64,000 nt of DNA, from NCBI RefSeq assembly GCF_002982135.1, contig NZ_CP019981.1, forward strand, positions 62,001 to 126,000, read 5' to 3'. Position 1 is the stretch's first letter; each line of letters begins with the position of its first letter. Under the pieces are notes generated by a model. It ran no database searches. It was not told the DNA's origin and was given only the letters and a program-made list of their open reading frames with translations. This DNA is from Pediococcus inopinatus (GTDB lineage Bacteria > Bacillota > Bacilli > Lactobacillales > Lactobacillaceae). Below are positions 1 to 7,902 of the stretch, piece after piece. The position numbers were made by a program, and so were the translations under genes.

Positions 1-665
1 GCCACGCCCATCATGTGCTGGCTTTTGAAATCGATGATAACCTGCTGAACGTTTTGGATGAAACTTTAGCACCCTATCAAAACATTACGATCATTAATGG
101 TGATATTTTGCAGGTGGATCTACCAAAAGTTGTCTCAGAAGAATTAGATGGCAAACACACTCTAAAAGTGGTGGCTAATTTACCATATTACATTACGACG
201 CCAATTTTAAAGGGCTTGTTACAGAGCCCCTTAACGTTGGATCAGATTGTGGTTATGATGCAAAAAGAGGTGGCGGATCGCTTGAATGCAGTGCCAGGAA
301 CGAAGGCATACGGTTCGTTGAGTGTGGCAGTGCAGCTAGAAATGAATGTAAATGTCGAATTTGAGGTGCCTAAGACGGCATTTGTGCCACAACCAAAGGT
401 GGATTCGGCGATCGTGAAGCTGACCCATCGCGAACCAAGAGAGGTGCAACCTTATTCAAAGGATGCCTTTTTCAAGACGGTGCATGGGTGTTTTGCGCAT
501 CGGAGAAAGACTTTGTGGAATAACCTTGTGGGAATTTACGGCAAGGATGATGAGACAAAGGCTAAGCTAGAAGCGGTACTAGCAAAATTAGAAATCAAGC
601 CGGGAGTGAGGCCGGAACGGTTGACGGTGGATGATTTTGTAAGGCTGACGAACGAATTAAAATAG
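1..665 (+). CDS. rsmA: 16S rRNA dimethyladenosine transferase RsmA (KsgA), 5'-truncated
   Basis: The product dimethylates two adjacent adenosines near the 3' end of 16S rRNA using S-adenosylmethionine. The open frame runs into the left window edge without a plausible start, so only about the C-terminal three quarters is present. Visible parts are the FEIDD acidic motif that contacts the cofactor ribose, then the catalytic motif NLPYYITTP (the N-L/I-P-Y/F signature of N6-adenine methylases) at about residues 55-63 of the visible part, and the C-terminal helical rRNA-binding domain. In lactobacilli veg and ispE normally follow; here they do, but only after about 5.4 kb of extra DNA. The identification is secure from the motif and the synteny. 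Confidence 0.95.
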   Translation, partial: HAHHVLAFEIDDNLLNVLDETLAPYQNITIINGDILQVDLPKVVSEELDGKHTLKVVANLPYYITTPILKGLLQSPLTLDQIVVMMQKEVADRLNAVPGTKAYGSLSVAVQLEMNVNVEFEVPKTAFVPQPKVDSAIVKLTHREPREVQPYSKDAFFKTVHGCFAHRRKTLWNNLVGIYGKDDETKAKLEAVLAKLEIKPGVRPERLTVDDFVRLTNELK

Positions 666-683
666 TGAGTGAGACAAAATGGT

Positions 684-755
684 AAGTGTAAAGAAATAGG
701 CGTGTCGTATGCGGGATCGCAATCCCGCGGGAGACACGCCTATTTCTTTACACTT
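684..755. repeat. long intergenic palindrome A
   Basis: Two perfect 23-bp inverted arms (684-706 and 733-755) enclose a smaller hairpin with a GCGGGAT/ATCCCGC stem. It lies 19 bp behind the rsmA stop and could act as a transcription end. The same tail sequence (TTATTTTGTCGAACTGTCC) recurs at about 1138-1156, so it belongs to a repeat family. Confidence 0.85.
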
Positions 756-787
756 ATTTTGTCGAACTGTCCTAAAGCTCAGCGGAA

Positions 788-860
788 AGCAAAAGGCGAA
801 GACGTGACGGATGCGGGATTGCAATCCCGCGGGAGTCATGCTTATTTATCACCTTTTGCT
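788..860. repeat. intergenic palindrome B, same family
   Basis: Outer arms AGCAAAAGG (788-796) and CCTTTTGCT (852-860) enclose a perfect 18-bp palindrome at 813-830 whose GCGGGAT core is shared with palindrome A. Short open frames through this block are by-products of the palindromes. Confidence 0.75.
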
Positions 861-901
861 TTGTCGAGCTGTCCTAAAACAGTGAACGAAACAAGTCGTT
901 A

Positions 902-1067
902 AGAGTCAAAAAAATAAGAGAGGTGAAGGCGGGATCATATCCCGCTGCGAGTTTTTGCGGCTGAATTAGGCCACAAAAATCGACAACGAATGAGAGAAAT
1001 GAAATTTTCGGGACGAAAATCATCAGTAATTTCGAGTAGTGAGAACCTCTCTTATTTTTTTGACTCT
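902..1067. repeat. intergenic palindrome C, 23-bp perfect arms with large loop
   Basis: Perfect 23-bp inverted arms at 902-924 and 1045-1067 flank about 120 bp containing a GCGGGAT-ATCCCGC-like hairpin. The sequence ACGAAACAAGTCGTTAAGAG just before the left arm recurs near 1164-1183, marking a repeated unit boundary. Confidence 0.8.
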
Positions 1068-1096
1068 GACTTGTGCAGTTGTCCTCAGATTTGTCA

Positions 1097-1160
1097 GATC
1101 GCAATCCCGCATACGACACGTCTATTTCTTTACACTTATTTTGTCGAACTGTCCTAAGAA
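1097..1160. repeat. half copy of palindrome A, inverted
   Basis: About 30 bp ending near 1139 match the reverse complement of the left arm and core of palindrome A (684-715) with one or two changes, followed by the same TTATTTTGTCGAACTGTCC tail. The partner arm is missing, so this is a truncated family member. The rest of the gap up to 1324 holds a further copy of the boundary motif and nothing else I recognise. Confidence 0.65.
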
Positions 1161-1324
1161 AGTGGACGAAACAAGTCGTTAAGAGCCAAGAAATAAGTAA
1201 GGTGAGATCATGAGACTCGGTATCCGGTGTTAGTGTTGCTTATTTACTAGTTTCCGTCTTGTTAAGTTATTCTCAGTTTTAGTAAGAGAATTTAATCAAA
1301 AATGCGTTAACTGTGATACACATT

Positions 1325-2173
1325 TTAGTGTGTTTTTTTTTGAATTTGTTTTCTAAATTCATTAATTTCATATTCAATCGATTTGTACATGTTTGTTGCT
1401 CCCATCAACGATAGAACTTTTCTTTCTTTTTCGGCAGTTATAAAGTCGCCATTGCATATAGCTATTCTAATTCTTCCTAGTATAAAAAGGTCGAAACGTT
1501 GAATTTGTTGAGACAATGACATACTCAGTTCCAAAAGTTGTAAAGCTGAATTCCAACAATTTTGTTGCATTAAGAGAAATGCTTCATTTAGTAAAAAACC
1601 ATTTTTTAATTTCCTTAACTGAGGATAATTTTGGTCTATATTTTTGATAGCTGTATTAGCCATGGTGTAGGAAGTCTCTGATGAAAATAAAAATAAAATA
1701 TTGTTAACAAGATAAAGATCCAGTTTATCCCAAGAATCGTGAGTTTCTAAATATTTCCAGACAGGAGTTACAATTATTCGCAACTCTTTAAGACTTTTGG
1801 TATCGGTACAAAGTAAAGCTTTTATAATTAATGAAATTCTATATATATCGTCGTTCTGTCCTTTGCTTAATAGATTATTGCATCGAATAAATAACTGTTC
1901 GAGAGCTTTATGTTGTGTTGAATTAGATAAATGAATGAAGTCGTCAATAATCTCTTGTTTTGAACTTTGTTTGAAGCCATTTCTTATATATTCAAACTCA
2001 TTAGGTGTTACACCTAATTCTGATATTAGAATAATTGCTTTGGGGTAAGTTGGTATTTGACGATTATTTTCAATTTTTGATATTGAGGTTCTAGACATTA
2101 GGTTATTGTTCAGCTCTTTTTGACTCAAGCTCTTGGATATTCTAATTAGTTTGAGCGTATCACCAAAAGTCAC
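1325..2173 (-). CDS. Rgg/MutR-type helix-turn-helix transcriptional regulator
   Basis: A cytosolic regulator of 282 residues. Residues 1-60 form an XRE-type helix-turn-helix (LSQKEL...SRTSISKIENNR), and the remaining ~220 residues are the helical repeat domain typical of Rgg/GadR/MutR proteins, which in many lactobacilli and streptococci bind short peptide pheromones. Length and architecture fit that family. It is divergent from the MFS transporter at 2705, the usual arrangement of such a regulator and its target. The gene is more AT-rich than rsmA or ispE, which suggests acquisition. No obvious pheromone gene was found beside it. Confidence 0.85.
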   Translation of the reverse strand: MTFGDTLKLIRISKSLSQKELNNNLMSRTSISKIENNRQIPTYPKAIILISELGVTPNEFEYIRNGFKQSSKQEIIDDFIHLSNSTQHKALEQLFIRCNNLLSKGQNDDIYRISLIIKALLCTDTKSLKELRIIVTPVWKYLETHDSWDKLDLYLVNNILFLFSSETSYTMANTAIKNIDQNYPQLRKLKNGFLLNEAFLLMQQNCWNSALQLLELSMSLSQQIQRFDLFILGRIRIAICNGDFITAEKERKVLSLMGATNMYKSIEYEINEFRKQIQKKTH

Positions 2174-2225
2174 TTAATCATCTCCAATTATATTGTGAAT
2201 ATAGTTTACCTTTTTTCACGAATAA

Positions 2226-2253
2226 TTACAATCATGTTAAAATCATATTATAA
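2226..2253 (+). promoter_or_regulatory. candidate promoter for the MFS operon
   Basis: TTACAA (2226-2231), a 16-bp spacer and TTATAA (2248-2253) lie in the divergent region between the regulator and its likely target. A GTGAA...TTCAC dyad at 2195-2219 lies beside it and could be an operator. This is pattern matching only. Confidence 0.4.
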
Positions 2254-2335
2254 AACGAGATGACGAATCGGCAGCAGCTTTAATTTAAAACTCATTTTTG
2301 GATTGTTGGTGGTTAAAAGGAAGGCAGAAAATTAT

Positions 2336-2575
2336 ATGAATAAGAATAGCTTTTTTGAGTATGTAAAATCTTTTCAAAATTAAATTCAAAGTTATACGGT
2401 TAAATATGGTGATAATAGCTTAATTGTTTATAAGCTCAAATTACAATTATTAAGTGAAACATTCGATTATTGTAATAGCAGTAGTTCAATTGAAGCTTAC
2501 AAAAGATTTCAAAAAATATTATCATCGGTAAAAAAAACGTTAGACGTCATGAAAATGGGAGTCAGTAGAGTTTGA
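2336..2575 (+). pseudogene. small unknown gene interrupted by an in-frame stop
   Basis: An ATG at 2336 behind an AAGGCAG-like ribosome site opens a frame that meets TAA at codon 16 (2381-2383), then continues uninterrupted for about 63 more codons to TGA at 2573. The continuation has coding character (hydrophilic, helical, e.g. SIEAYKRFQKILSSVKK). The simplest reading is an ~80-residue protein inactivated by a nonsense change. Alternatively only a 15-residue peptide is made, which would be notable next to an Rgg regulator. No family recognised. Confidence 0.5.
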
Positions 2576-2576
2576 G

Positions 2577-2708
2577 GTGAGTGTGCCAAAAAATCACTTA
2601 TTGCAGAAGCTCAAGAGAATCGGTGAAAAGTTTCAAAGTGAAAGTGATTACGCGTTTTCTTATAAGAATAAATTGGCGCAACTGTGGAACTGGGGTGATG
2701 GCGATTGA
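2577..2708 (+). CDS. small unknown protein upstream of the MFS transporter
   Basis: A 43-codon frame starts at GTG (2577, or 2583) and its TGA overlaps the TTG start of the transporter at 2705, which suggests translational coupling. The peptide is basic and aromatic-rich (KLKRIGEKF, LWNWGD). It may be the remaining half of a two-gene leader with the broken frame at 2336. I do not recognise the family; a coding role is plausible from the overlap, not proven. Confidence 0.4.
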   Translation: MSVPKNHLLQKLKRIGEKFQSESDYAFSYKNKLAQLWNWGDGD

Positions 2709-3904
2709 GTAATAAAAAAGTTATACTTGTGAGTCAATTTGTAAACAATTTTGGTTCGGGGTTCTCTAGAATTGCCCTTATTATATTAGTCACCACATGG
2801 TTTAAAAACCCAATATATGTGGGAGTATATTCTTTCTTTTTGTTTGTGCCCAATATATTATTGGCAACTCCAATTGGTTACTTTATTGATTCGTGCAGAA
2901 ATCAAAAAAAATTGTTGATAAGTACAAGTTTTCTTTCAGCAATTGCAGTGTTAGGAATTGTATTGTTAACGTACTTCAAAGTAAAATCGTTTTTCCTACT
3001 AGTTCTTTTGGCCATTGTTTATAATCTATTTTCTGGATTTTATATGCCTGTTGTTACTAAGATAACCGTACAAATATTTGATCGCAATGAGTACAATGAT
3101 ATAAATGCGGCCATTAGTACGGCCATGACCGGAGCAAATCTATTTTCTGGAATTATAGTGACATTTTTCATTAGTTTTTTGTCTACCTATTTTTTATTTA
3201 TTTTTGACTTTATGTCTTATCTAGTTATTACAATTTTATTAATTCAACTTCGTATTAAACCGATTGCGGAGACTGCAAAAACCGAAAAAGGGAATTTTTT
3301 AAGTTTTTTGAATGGTTTTGAGGTAGTTCGTGAGTTCTTAAACACTTACAAAGTAGTGGTTCCTGTTTTTCTCGCGGCAGTTTTGTTTAACATTATTTTA
3401 GCACCTAATGATGTGTACTTAACACAGATATCTAGTCGTGTTTTTAATAACCCAAGATTAGTAGGCTTTATGGAATCGTTTTTCTCACTTGGATTTTTAT
3501 TAGGATCGCTGTTCTATAAAATTATTATTACAAGAGTTCCAATGCATAACCTTATTGAAACTGCATTGGTACTTGTCCCAATATCGCTATTAATTTTTGG
3601 AGATACAACCAACTTACTAGTGTCATTAATTGGGCTCGTAATATTAGGCTTATCATTACCATTTTTTAACATTTCTTCTAAAACCATACTTCAAAATAAG
3701 GTAGAAGAAGGAAAATTAGGCACTGTTTTTAATAGCTATTTTGCTGTGATGAATATAACCCAGCCTATTGGACTACTTGGAATTCCTATACTAATTAACT
3801 TTTGGGGTATTCAGAGGTTCGCATTAATTGGAGGTCTTGTATATTTAACTTTTGCAGTAGTGTTAATAATAACGCATCAAGTATCTCCTGCGTTGGATAA
3901 ATAG
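2705..3904 (+). CDS. MFS transporter
   Basis: A 399-residue integral membrane protein with about 12 hydrophobic segments, arranged as two six-helix halves around a hydrophilic stretch near residues 190-205. The early loop GYFIDSCRNQKK is an MFS motif-A-like element (G-x-x-x-D...R), pointing to a drug/peptide-type secondary exporter of the DHA family. The start is TTG (2705), overlapping the stop of the upstream small gene. The AT-rich codon use resembles the neighbouring Rgg gene and differs from rsmA, suggesting the pair moved together. Substrate cannot be told; with an Rgg regulator next door, export of a peptide or a toxic compound is an inference. Confidence 0.8.
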   Translation: MSNKKVILVSQFVNNFGSGFSRIALIILVTTWFKNPIYVGVYSFFLFVPNILLATPIGYFIDSCRNQKKLLISTSFLSAIAVLGIVLLTYFKVKSFFLLVLLAIVYNLFSGFYMPVVTKITVQIFDRNEYNDINAAISTAMTGANLFSGIIVTFFISFLSTYFLFIFDFMSYLVITILLIQLRIKPIAETAKTEKGNFLSFLNGFEVVREFLNTYKVVVPVFLAAVLFNIILAPNDVYLTQISSRVFNNPRLVGFMESFFSLGFLLGSLFYKIIITRVPMHNLIETALVLVPISLLIFGDTTNLLVSLIGLVILGLSLPFFNISSKTILQNKVEEGKLGTVFNSYFAVMNITQPIGLLGIPILINFWGIQRFALIGGLVYLTFAVVLIITHQVSPALDK

Positions 3905-3997
3905 AAATAGGTGGTGGTAATTTTGGTTAGGGAAAGTGTGCCTACAGGCAGACCATTTTAAATGGTTGGCTTTAAAAAATACGAGGAGGAATTTAAT

Positions 3998-4416
3998 ATG
4001 GAGAATACTTTAAATTTGGATCAATAAAAGCAGCTCGATTTTTAGAAAGTTGCAGATGTTGTTAAGCAACTAGAAAAAGATCCACAAACACTAGAGAAAT
4101 TTTCATCGGTTACCTCGCAAAGGCGTTTTAGTAGTCGTAAAAATAAGGTCACAGTTCCCAATAATTGGCATATTTTAAGTCGAAGTCAGGCTGAATGGCC
4201 GTCAAAAACAGCAACTGCTAAAAAAACGGGAAATCTGAGATTAAAACAGCAATTACTCAAAATGTAGAAAAGGCAGTTAAATCCGATCCAACAATGTCTA
4301 AAAAAGAGCAACAAGTACTTGAACGAAAGGTTAAAACCCAAGGCGAAAATCAAGCGAAAAAAAAGAAATTTCGCAATTACGACAACTTGTTACCAAAGCA
4401 GCAATCAGTTCATTAA
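3998..4416 (+). pseudogene. degraded gene of unknown function
   Basis: A strong ribosome site (AGGAGGA, 3984-3990) precedes an ATG at 3998, but the frame has stops at codons 10 and 16, then reads through for about 75 codons to a TAG near 4265. A second frame, shifted at about 4220-4235, continues to TAA at 4414 with clearly coding composition (e.g. VEKAVKSDPTMSKKEQQVLE). Two nonsense changes and one frameshift indicate decay of a basic, helical ~135-residue protein. The family is not recognised. Confidence 0.6.
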
Positions 4417-4429
4417 GTTGAACAGAAAA

Positions 4430-4473
4430 AAAACACGATTACCGAATAAACAATCATTCGATAATCGTGTTTT
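4430..4473. terminator. bidirectional terminator
   Basis: An 18-bp stem with one mismatch (AAAACACGATTACCGAAT against its complement) around an 8-nt loop, with A and T runs at both ends. It sits between the decayed gene and the convergent DUF2316 gene and can serve both. Confidence 0.85.
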
Positions 4474-4487
4474 AATTTACAGTGAGT

Positions 4488-4799
4488 TTAATTATCACCG
4501 GGCGTCATCTGCTGCGCATCAATGGCTCTAGTATCTAAGAACCAGTATTGATGCCAATCACCTAGTAAAGCAGTGTACGAAACTGGGGTTTTACCCTGTT
4601 CTTCAACTTTTTCAGTTAAATAGTTTCTCAATATCCAAGGATCAGAAAGTGATTGTTGGGTAAGGGTGAATAAGTGATCCAGTTTTTCTAAACTGATGTT
4701 AAGGTCGCTAGCAACCTGTTCTTTGGTTAAACCAGAAATCTCAAAGTTTTCCTTGAGTTCCTTGCGCGTATTTTTCATTTGAGTGGGATTTAAAGACAT
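4488..4799 (-). CDS. DUF2316 family protein
   Basis: A 103-residue cytosolic protein. Recognisable family features are the N-terminal helical part with a helix-turn-helix-like stretch (LTKEQVASDLNISLEKLDHL, residues 24-43), the conserved DPWILRNYL segment, and the C-terminal GDWHQYWFLD segment. The family has no established function; the helix-turn-helix resemblance suggests a regulatory role. The gene follows the amidohydrolase after 21 bp on the same strand with a good ribosome site (AGGAGGAAAC), so the two probably form one transcript. Confidence 0.8.
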   Translation of the reverse strand: MSLNPTQMKNTRKELKENFEISGLTKEQVASDLNISLEKLDHLFTLTQQSLSDPWILRNYLTEKVEEQGKTPVSYTALLGDWHQYWFLDTRAIDAQQMTPGDN

Positions 4800-4820
4800 T
4801 TTAAGTTTCCTCCTTTAAAA

Positions 4821-5822
4821 TTAAAGCTTGAGTAATTTTTCTGCGTTACCATGGGCAAATAATTCACGTTGCTTGTCTGTTAAAGCGGAAATCTCTGTTA
4901 GGAAAGTTTTACCATTTTTAGGCTGCTTGTATGGATAATCCAGTGAATACATGATGTGTTCAGGCCCCATTTCATCTAAAATGAATTTCAATTGGGGTTC
5001 ACTTAACATGCCACTTGGTGTGAGCCAAACATTGTTTCGATAGTATTCAGAAAATGGTTTCTTTAAACCAGAATAGTTGGTGAGTTCATCATCTAAACGT
5101 TCCAAGAACATGGGGATCATTTCGCCCCAATGTCCGGAAATGAGTTTTAGGTTAGGTAATTTATCAAAGATGCCAGACCAAATCATGCGCATAACTTGAA
5201 TGCCGACATCCATATGCCAACCAAAACCGGCACTAGAGGCAATTCCAGTCACAACATCGGACCATTCACCGTTACCAAAGTAGTGGTCGGTAATATTTTG
5301 TGGAATAAAAGATGGGTGAAAGTAAACTGGGACATCCAAGTCACTTGCCATTTTGAAAATTGGGAAGAAAAATGGGTCATCAAAGAACTTATTATCAAAG
5401 TTACCTTTTAAAAGGACGCCTCTGAAATTTAATTCTTTAACGGTTCTTTTTAGTTCACTGGCAGCGGCCTCGGGATCACCGACTGGCAATACGGCTAATG
5501 CAGCAAACCGGTCTGGATGGGCGTCCACCACTTTGGCGAGTTCATCATTTGCGAGTTTGCAGAGCCGAACAGACACTTCGGGGTCCAAATTTTGAGGTTG
5601 TGAGTTACCATAAGAGAGAACTTGCATGTCAACGCCATATTTATTCATAAATTTTAGGCGGTTATCTACATCCTGCATATCAGTCGGAGTAGGTAGCGAT
5701 GTGTGCATGTAAGTCAACATATCTTTACTTAGATTTGGCAAAGTGGGCTCACCAATGGCCTTGTTAATTTCATCGGTTAATAATTTTGATTCAATATGTT
5801 CTTCAAGCGTAATAACTTTCAT
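4821..5822 (-). CDS. amidohydrolase-2 family, probable metal-dependent (non-oxidative) decarboxylase
   Basis: A 333-residue TIM-barrel enzyme of the ACMSD/gamma-resorcylate decarboxylase group. Metal-ligand positions are visible: the N-terminal E-x-H (ITLEEH, residues 4-9), a mid-protein histidine in VYFHPSF, SGHWGE, and the late aspartate in SLDYPYK. The length matches gamma-resorcylate and dihydroxybenzoate decarboxylases (about 325-335 residues). ATG at 5822 is chosen because AAAGGAG lies 8 nt upstream; a longer frame adds seven residues without a ribosome site. The likely substrate class is phenolic acids, as in plant-associated lactobacilli, but the substrate is inferred. It heads a two-gene unit with the DUF2316 gene. 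Confidence 0.75.
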   Translation of the reverse strand: MKVITLEEHIESKLLTDEINKAIGEPTLPNLSKDMLTYMHTSLPTPTDMQDVDNRLKFMNKYGVDMQVLSYGNSQPQNLDPEVSVRLCKLANDELAKVVDAHPDRFAALAVLPVGDPEAAASELKRTVKELNFRGVLLKGNFDNKFFDDPFFFPIFKMASDLDVPVYFHPSFIPQNITDHYFGNGEWSDVVTGIASSAGFGWHMDVGIQVMRMIWSGIFDKLPNLKLISGHWGEMIPMFLERLDDELTNYSGLKKPFSEYYRNNVWLTPSGMLSEPQLKFILDEMGPEHIMYSLDYPYKQPKNGKTFLTEISALTDKQRELFAHGNAEKLLKL

Positions 5823-6037
5823 TTTAAGTGCTCCTTTCGTCACGAGGATTTAAATCCTTTATACAATAGATATTATAAAGAGGCCATAAGGTAAATAAAA
5901 GCGTTTTGCAAGACACAAGAGGACTATATGTCTCATAGACGTGCAGCAACAGTGTAACGCAGATGAAAACGGTCAAATAGAATAAACTGAAATTAGAAGT
6001 TTTTGATAAAATTTGGCGGTGATTTCGAAACTACTTA

Positions 6038-6066
6038 TTGCGGCTCATTAAGCATTGTGGTATAAT
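6038..6066 (+). promoter_or_regulatory. veg promoter
   Basis: TTGCGG (6038-6043), a 17-bp spacer and a perfect TATAAT (6061-6066), 53 bp before the veg start. veg promoters are known to be strong in Bacillus; this one matches the sigma-A consensus well. Confidence 0.8.
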
Positions 6067-6077
6067 TTGCAATTTTT

Positions 6078-6102
6078 GTGAAACTATGCTACAATGTTTC
6101 AC
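6078..6102 (+). promoter_or_regulatory. hairpin/dyad in the veg 5' leader
   Basis: A perfect 7-bp inverted repeat GTGAAAC ... GTTTCAC separated by 11 nt begins about 5 nt after the expected transcription start and ends just before the ribosome site. It could be an operator or an mRNA-stabilising hairpin. Confidence 0.45.
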
Positions 6103-6119
6103 ATGGGAAGGTGATGCCA

Positions 6120-6359
6120 ATGCCAAATACACTAGCCACAATTAAGTCTGATTTAGATAACAAGGTCGGAGAAGAAATGATGGTCGTTGCACAAGCAGGT
6201 CGTAAGAAAATTACGAAACGTCATGGTATTCTCCACAAAACATATCCAGCAGTTTTCGTTGTTGATTTGGACCAAGAAGAAAATTCTTTTGAGCGCGTAT
6301 CTTATAGTTACACAGATATCCTCACCAAAAACATCGAAATTGCATTTGGAGAAGAATAA
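6120..6359 (+). CDS. veg: Veg family protein
   Basis: An ~80-residue protein homologous to Bacillus subtilis Veg, which stimulates biofilm gene expression in that species. The family C-terminal block ENSFERVSYSYTDILT is nearly unchanged and the central VFVVDLDQ segment is present. The start ATG at 6120 is preferred over 6114 because GGGAAGGTG (6105-6113) is then spaced 6 nt away; the frame also extends upstream without a ribosome site. The ISL3 element begins three bases after the stop codon, and the stop lies within the element's target duplication. Confidence 0.9.
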   Translation: MPNTLATIKSDLDNKVGEEMMVVAQAGRKKITKRHGILHKTYPAVFVVDLDQEENSFERVSYSYTDILTKNIEIAFGEE

Positions 6360-6362
6360 AAA

Positions 6363-7836
6363 GGCTCTTTGTCAAATCCTGTTGATAGATGAATTTGGGA
6401 CACTGTTAGAAGTTATGCAACTTCTAACAGTGTCTTTTTGTTTGGTTTGGTTCTCATTTGTTGTAATTTAACTCTTGAAACTAAGTGGTGATAATTTCGG
6501 AAACCGAAGGCAGTTCTTTGAATTTGCTTAATCATTCTATTGATCCCTTCAATTGGACCATTAGAATACTTTGATTCACTGGCATTGAGGACTATTTCAA
6601 GATTCTTTTTAAATGTGGTTAAAACATCTTTCATTTGCGAGCTAAGCTTATCGTTGTTATATAAATATTGAACAAGACCATCTTTGTCGTGATTTTTAAG
6701 ACATATCATAATGCCTTGCATGGCGTTATAAGTATTTAACAGTCTTTCATCAACATCTAGACCTAACTGAACTCTTTCGAGTTGAGTTACTTGTTTCCTA
6801 AGGTGTCGATCGAAAAATGTTTTTTTAATCTCAAGCTCATCGAAGTGTTTTAAATAAAGTTTCCAGGAGAATTTAAGCATCCGATATTCCTTGGATTGTT
6901 TCTTGTATTCTTTCATAATTTGAACGCGACTTTGGTTAAAAGATCTAGTCATCATCGCAACAATATGAAAACGATCGACAATTATTTTGGCATTTGGAAA
7001 TACCAATCTGGCGATATCTTGATAGTAACTATTAAGGTCCAGAGAAACTGTCTTTACTTGCTTTCTAGCGGTGCTGTCAAACTTATTAAAGTAATCAATA
7101 ATAGTTTGTTTAAAGCGATCCGGTAGGATCTGTTGAATTTCATGATCACCATCACCGTTAATACAAAGAAAGTGGAAATCGCCGCCAACACCACGAAATT
7201 CATCCATAGATAAGTGCTCAGGTAAAGAATGATAATTTCTCCGAAATAGATCATCATAGTTGTCTAAATAGCGACAAACGGTACTGGGAGAAACACTATT
7301 GTCTAAAGCAATACTAGTCTGAGTACGATCATCCTGAAGATGCATGAATATTTTTTGTCTGGTAGCTTTGGAAATATTACAATACTTATTGACGAGGTCT
7401 GTTGTTGCCATTACCGAGTTTCCACAATTTTTACAGATTAATCGTTCTTTATGAAGTTCAAGATAGACGGGCTCACTAGCGTTGGCCGACGGATATGAAA
7501 CGCGTGACACATAGTGTCCGTTATGACTAAAGTTTTCAAAACCACATTGAGGACACCTTGTATAAGTGGCTTTTACATTGGCAACATAGACTTTAGCAGG
7601 TTTTGATTTTATGAATTGATGCTTATAACTGAAAAAAATAACATTTGGGTCTTTAATACTGAGTGAAAATTTTATATTATTATCTATAGGGTTCATGGTT
7701 TCTCACATCCTTTGATGATGCTGTAGTGGGTGGATTTTTTTGTGTGTGGGGACCTGTGGGCCTCTTTTTTTTTCAAAAAAATCCTGTTAATAGATTACCA
7801 CATTGGTAGTTCATCAACAGGAAAAAGTATAGAGCC
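6363..7836 (-). mobile_element. ISL3-family insertion sequence, complete, with 8-bp target duplication
   Basis: A 1474-bp element with imperfect terminal inverted repeats that share GGCTCT and CCTGTTGAT (left end from 6363, right end to 7836). The 8-bp sequence AATAAAAA is directly repeated at 6355-6362 and 7837-7844, the duplication length known for ISL3. One intact transposase gene fills the element on the minus strand. The perfect duplication and intact gene suggest a recent, possibly still active, insertion. Confidence 0.93.
6413..7696 (-). CDS. ISL3 family transposase
   Basis: A 427-residue DDE transposase. It has an N-terminal zinc-ribbon domain with CPQCG (about residues 48-52) and CKNCG (about 89-93), then a helix-turn-helix segment (TQTSIALDNSVSPSTVCRYL). 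The catalytic core has the first Asp in SMDEFRG, the second in IIVDRFH and the Glu in GPIEGINRMIK. No frameshift or internal stop is seen, so the enzyme should be functional. The length is normal for the family. Confidence 0.95.
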   Translation of the reverse strand: MNPIDNNIKFSLSIKDPNVIFFSYKHQFIKSKPAKVYVANVKATYTRCPQCGFENFSHNGHYVSRVSYPSANASEPVYLELHKERLICKNCGNSVMATTDLVNKYCNISKATRQKIFMHLQDDRTQTSIALDNSVSPSTVCRYLDNYDDLFRRNYHSLPEHLSMDEFRGVGGDFHFLCINGDGDHEIQQILPDRFKQTIIDYFNKFDSTARKQVKTVSLDLNSYYQDIARLVFPNAKIIVDRFHIVAMMTRSFNQSRVQIMKEYKKQSKEYRMLKFSWKLYLKHFDELEIKKTFFDRHLRKQVTQLERVQLGLDVDERLLNTYNAMQGIMICLKNHDKDGLVQYLYNNDKLSSQMKDVLTTFKKNLEIVLNASESKYSNGPIEGINRMIKQIQRTAFGFRNYHHLVSRVKLQQMRTKPNKKTLLEVA

Positions 7837-7844
7837 AATAAAAA

Positions 7845-7874
7845 ATAATTGGGCCTTGAAGGTCTTTTTATTTT
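7845..7874 (+). terminator. probable original veg terminator, displaced by the IS
   Basis: Just right of the target duplication, an A-rich stretch, GGGCCTT-GAAGGTC hairpin and a T-rich tail form a modest terminator. Removing the IS and one duplication copy places it about 10 bp after the veg stop, so it was probably veg's terminator. Confidence 0.5.
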
Positions 7875-7902
7875 GCCAAAAATAGGGAGAATTTAAAAAA
7901 CT

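Noticed and set aside
657..1119. Open frames of 60-81 codons on both strands
   Set aside because: They run through perfect palindromes, encode repeated arginine-rich peptides from the repeat arms, and lack ribosome sites.
4319..4531. A 70-codon plus-strand frame
   Set aside because: It is the third frame of the decayed gene, runs through the terminator hairpin and overlaps the end of the DUF2316 gene.
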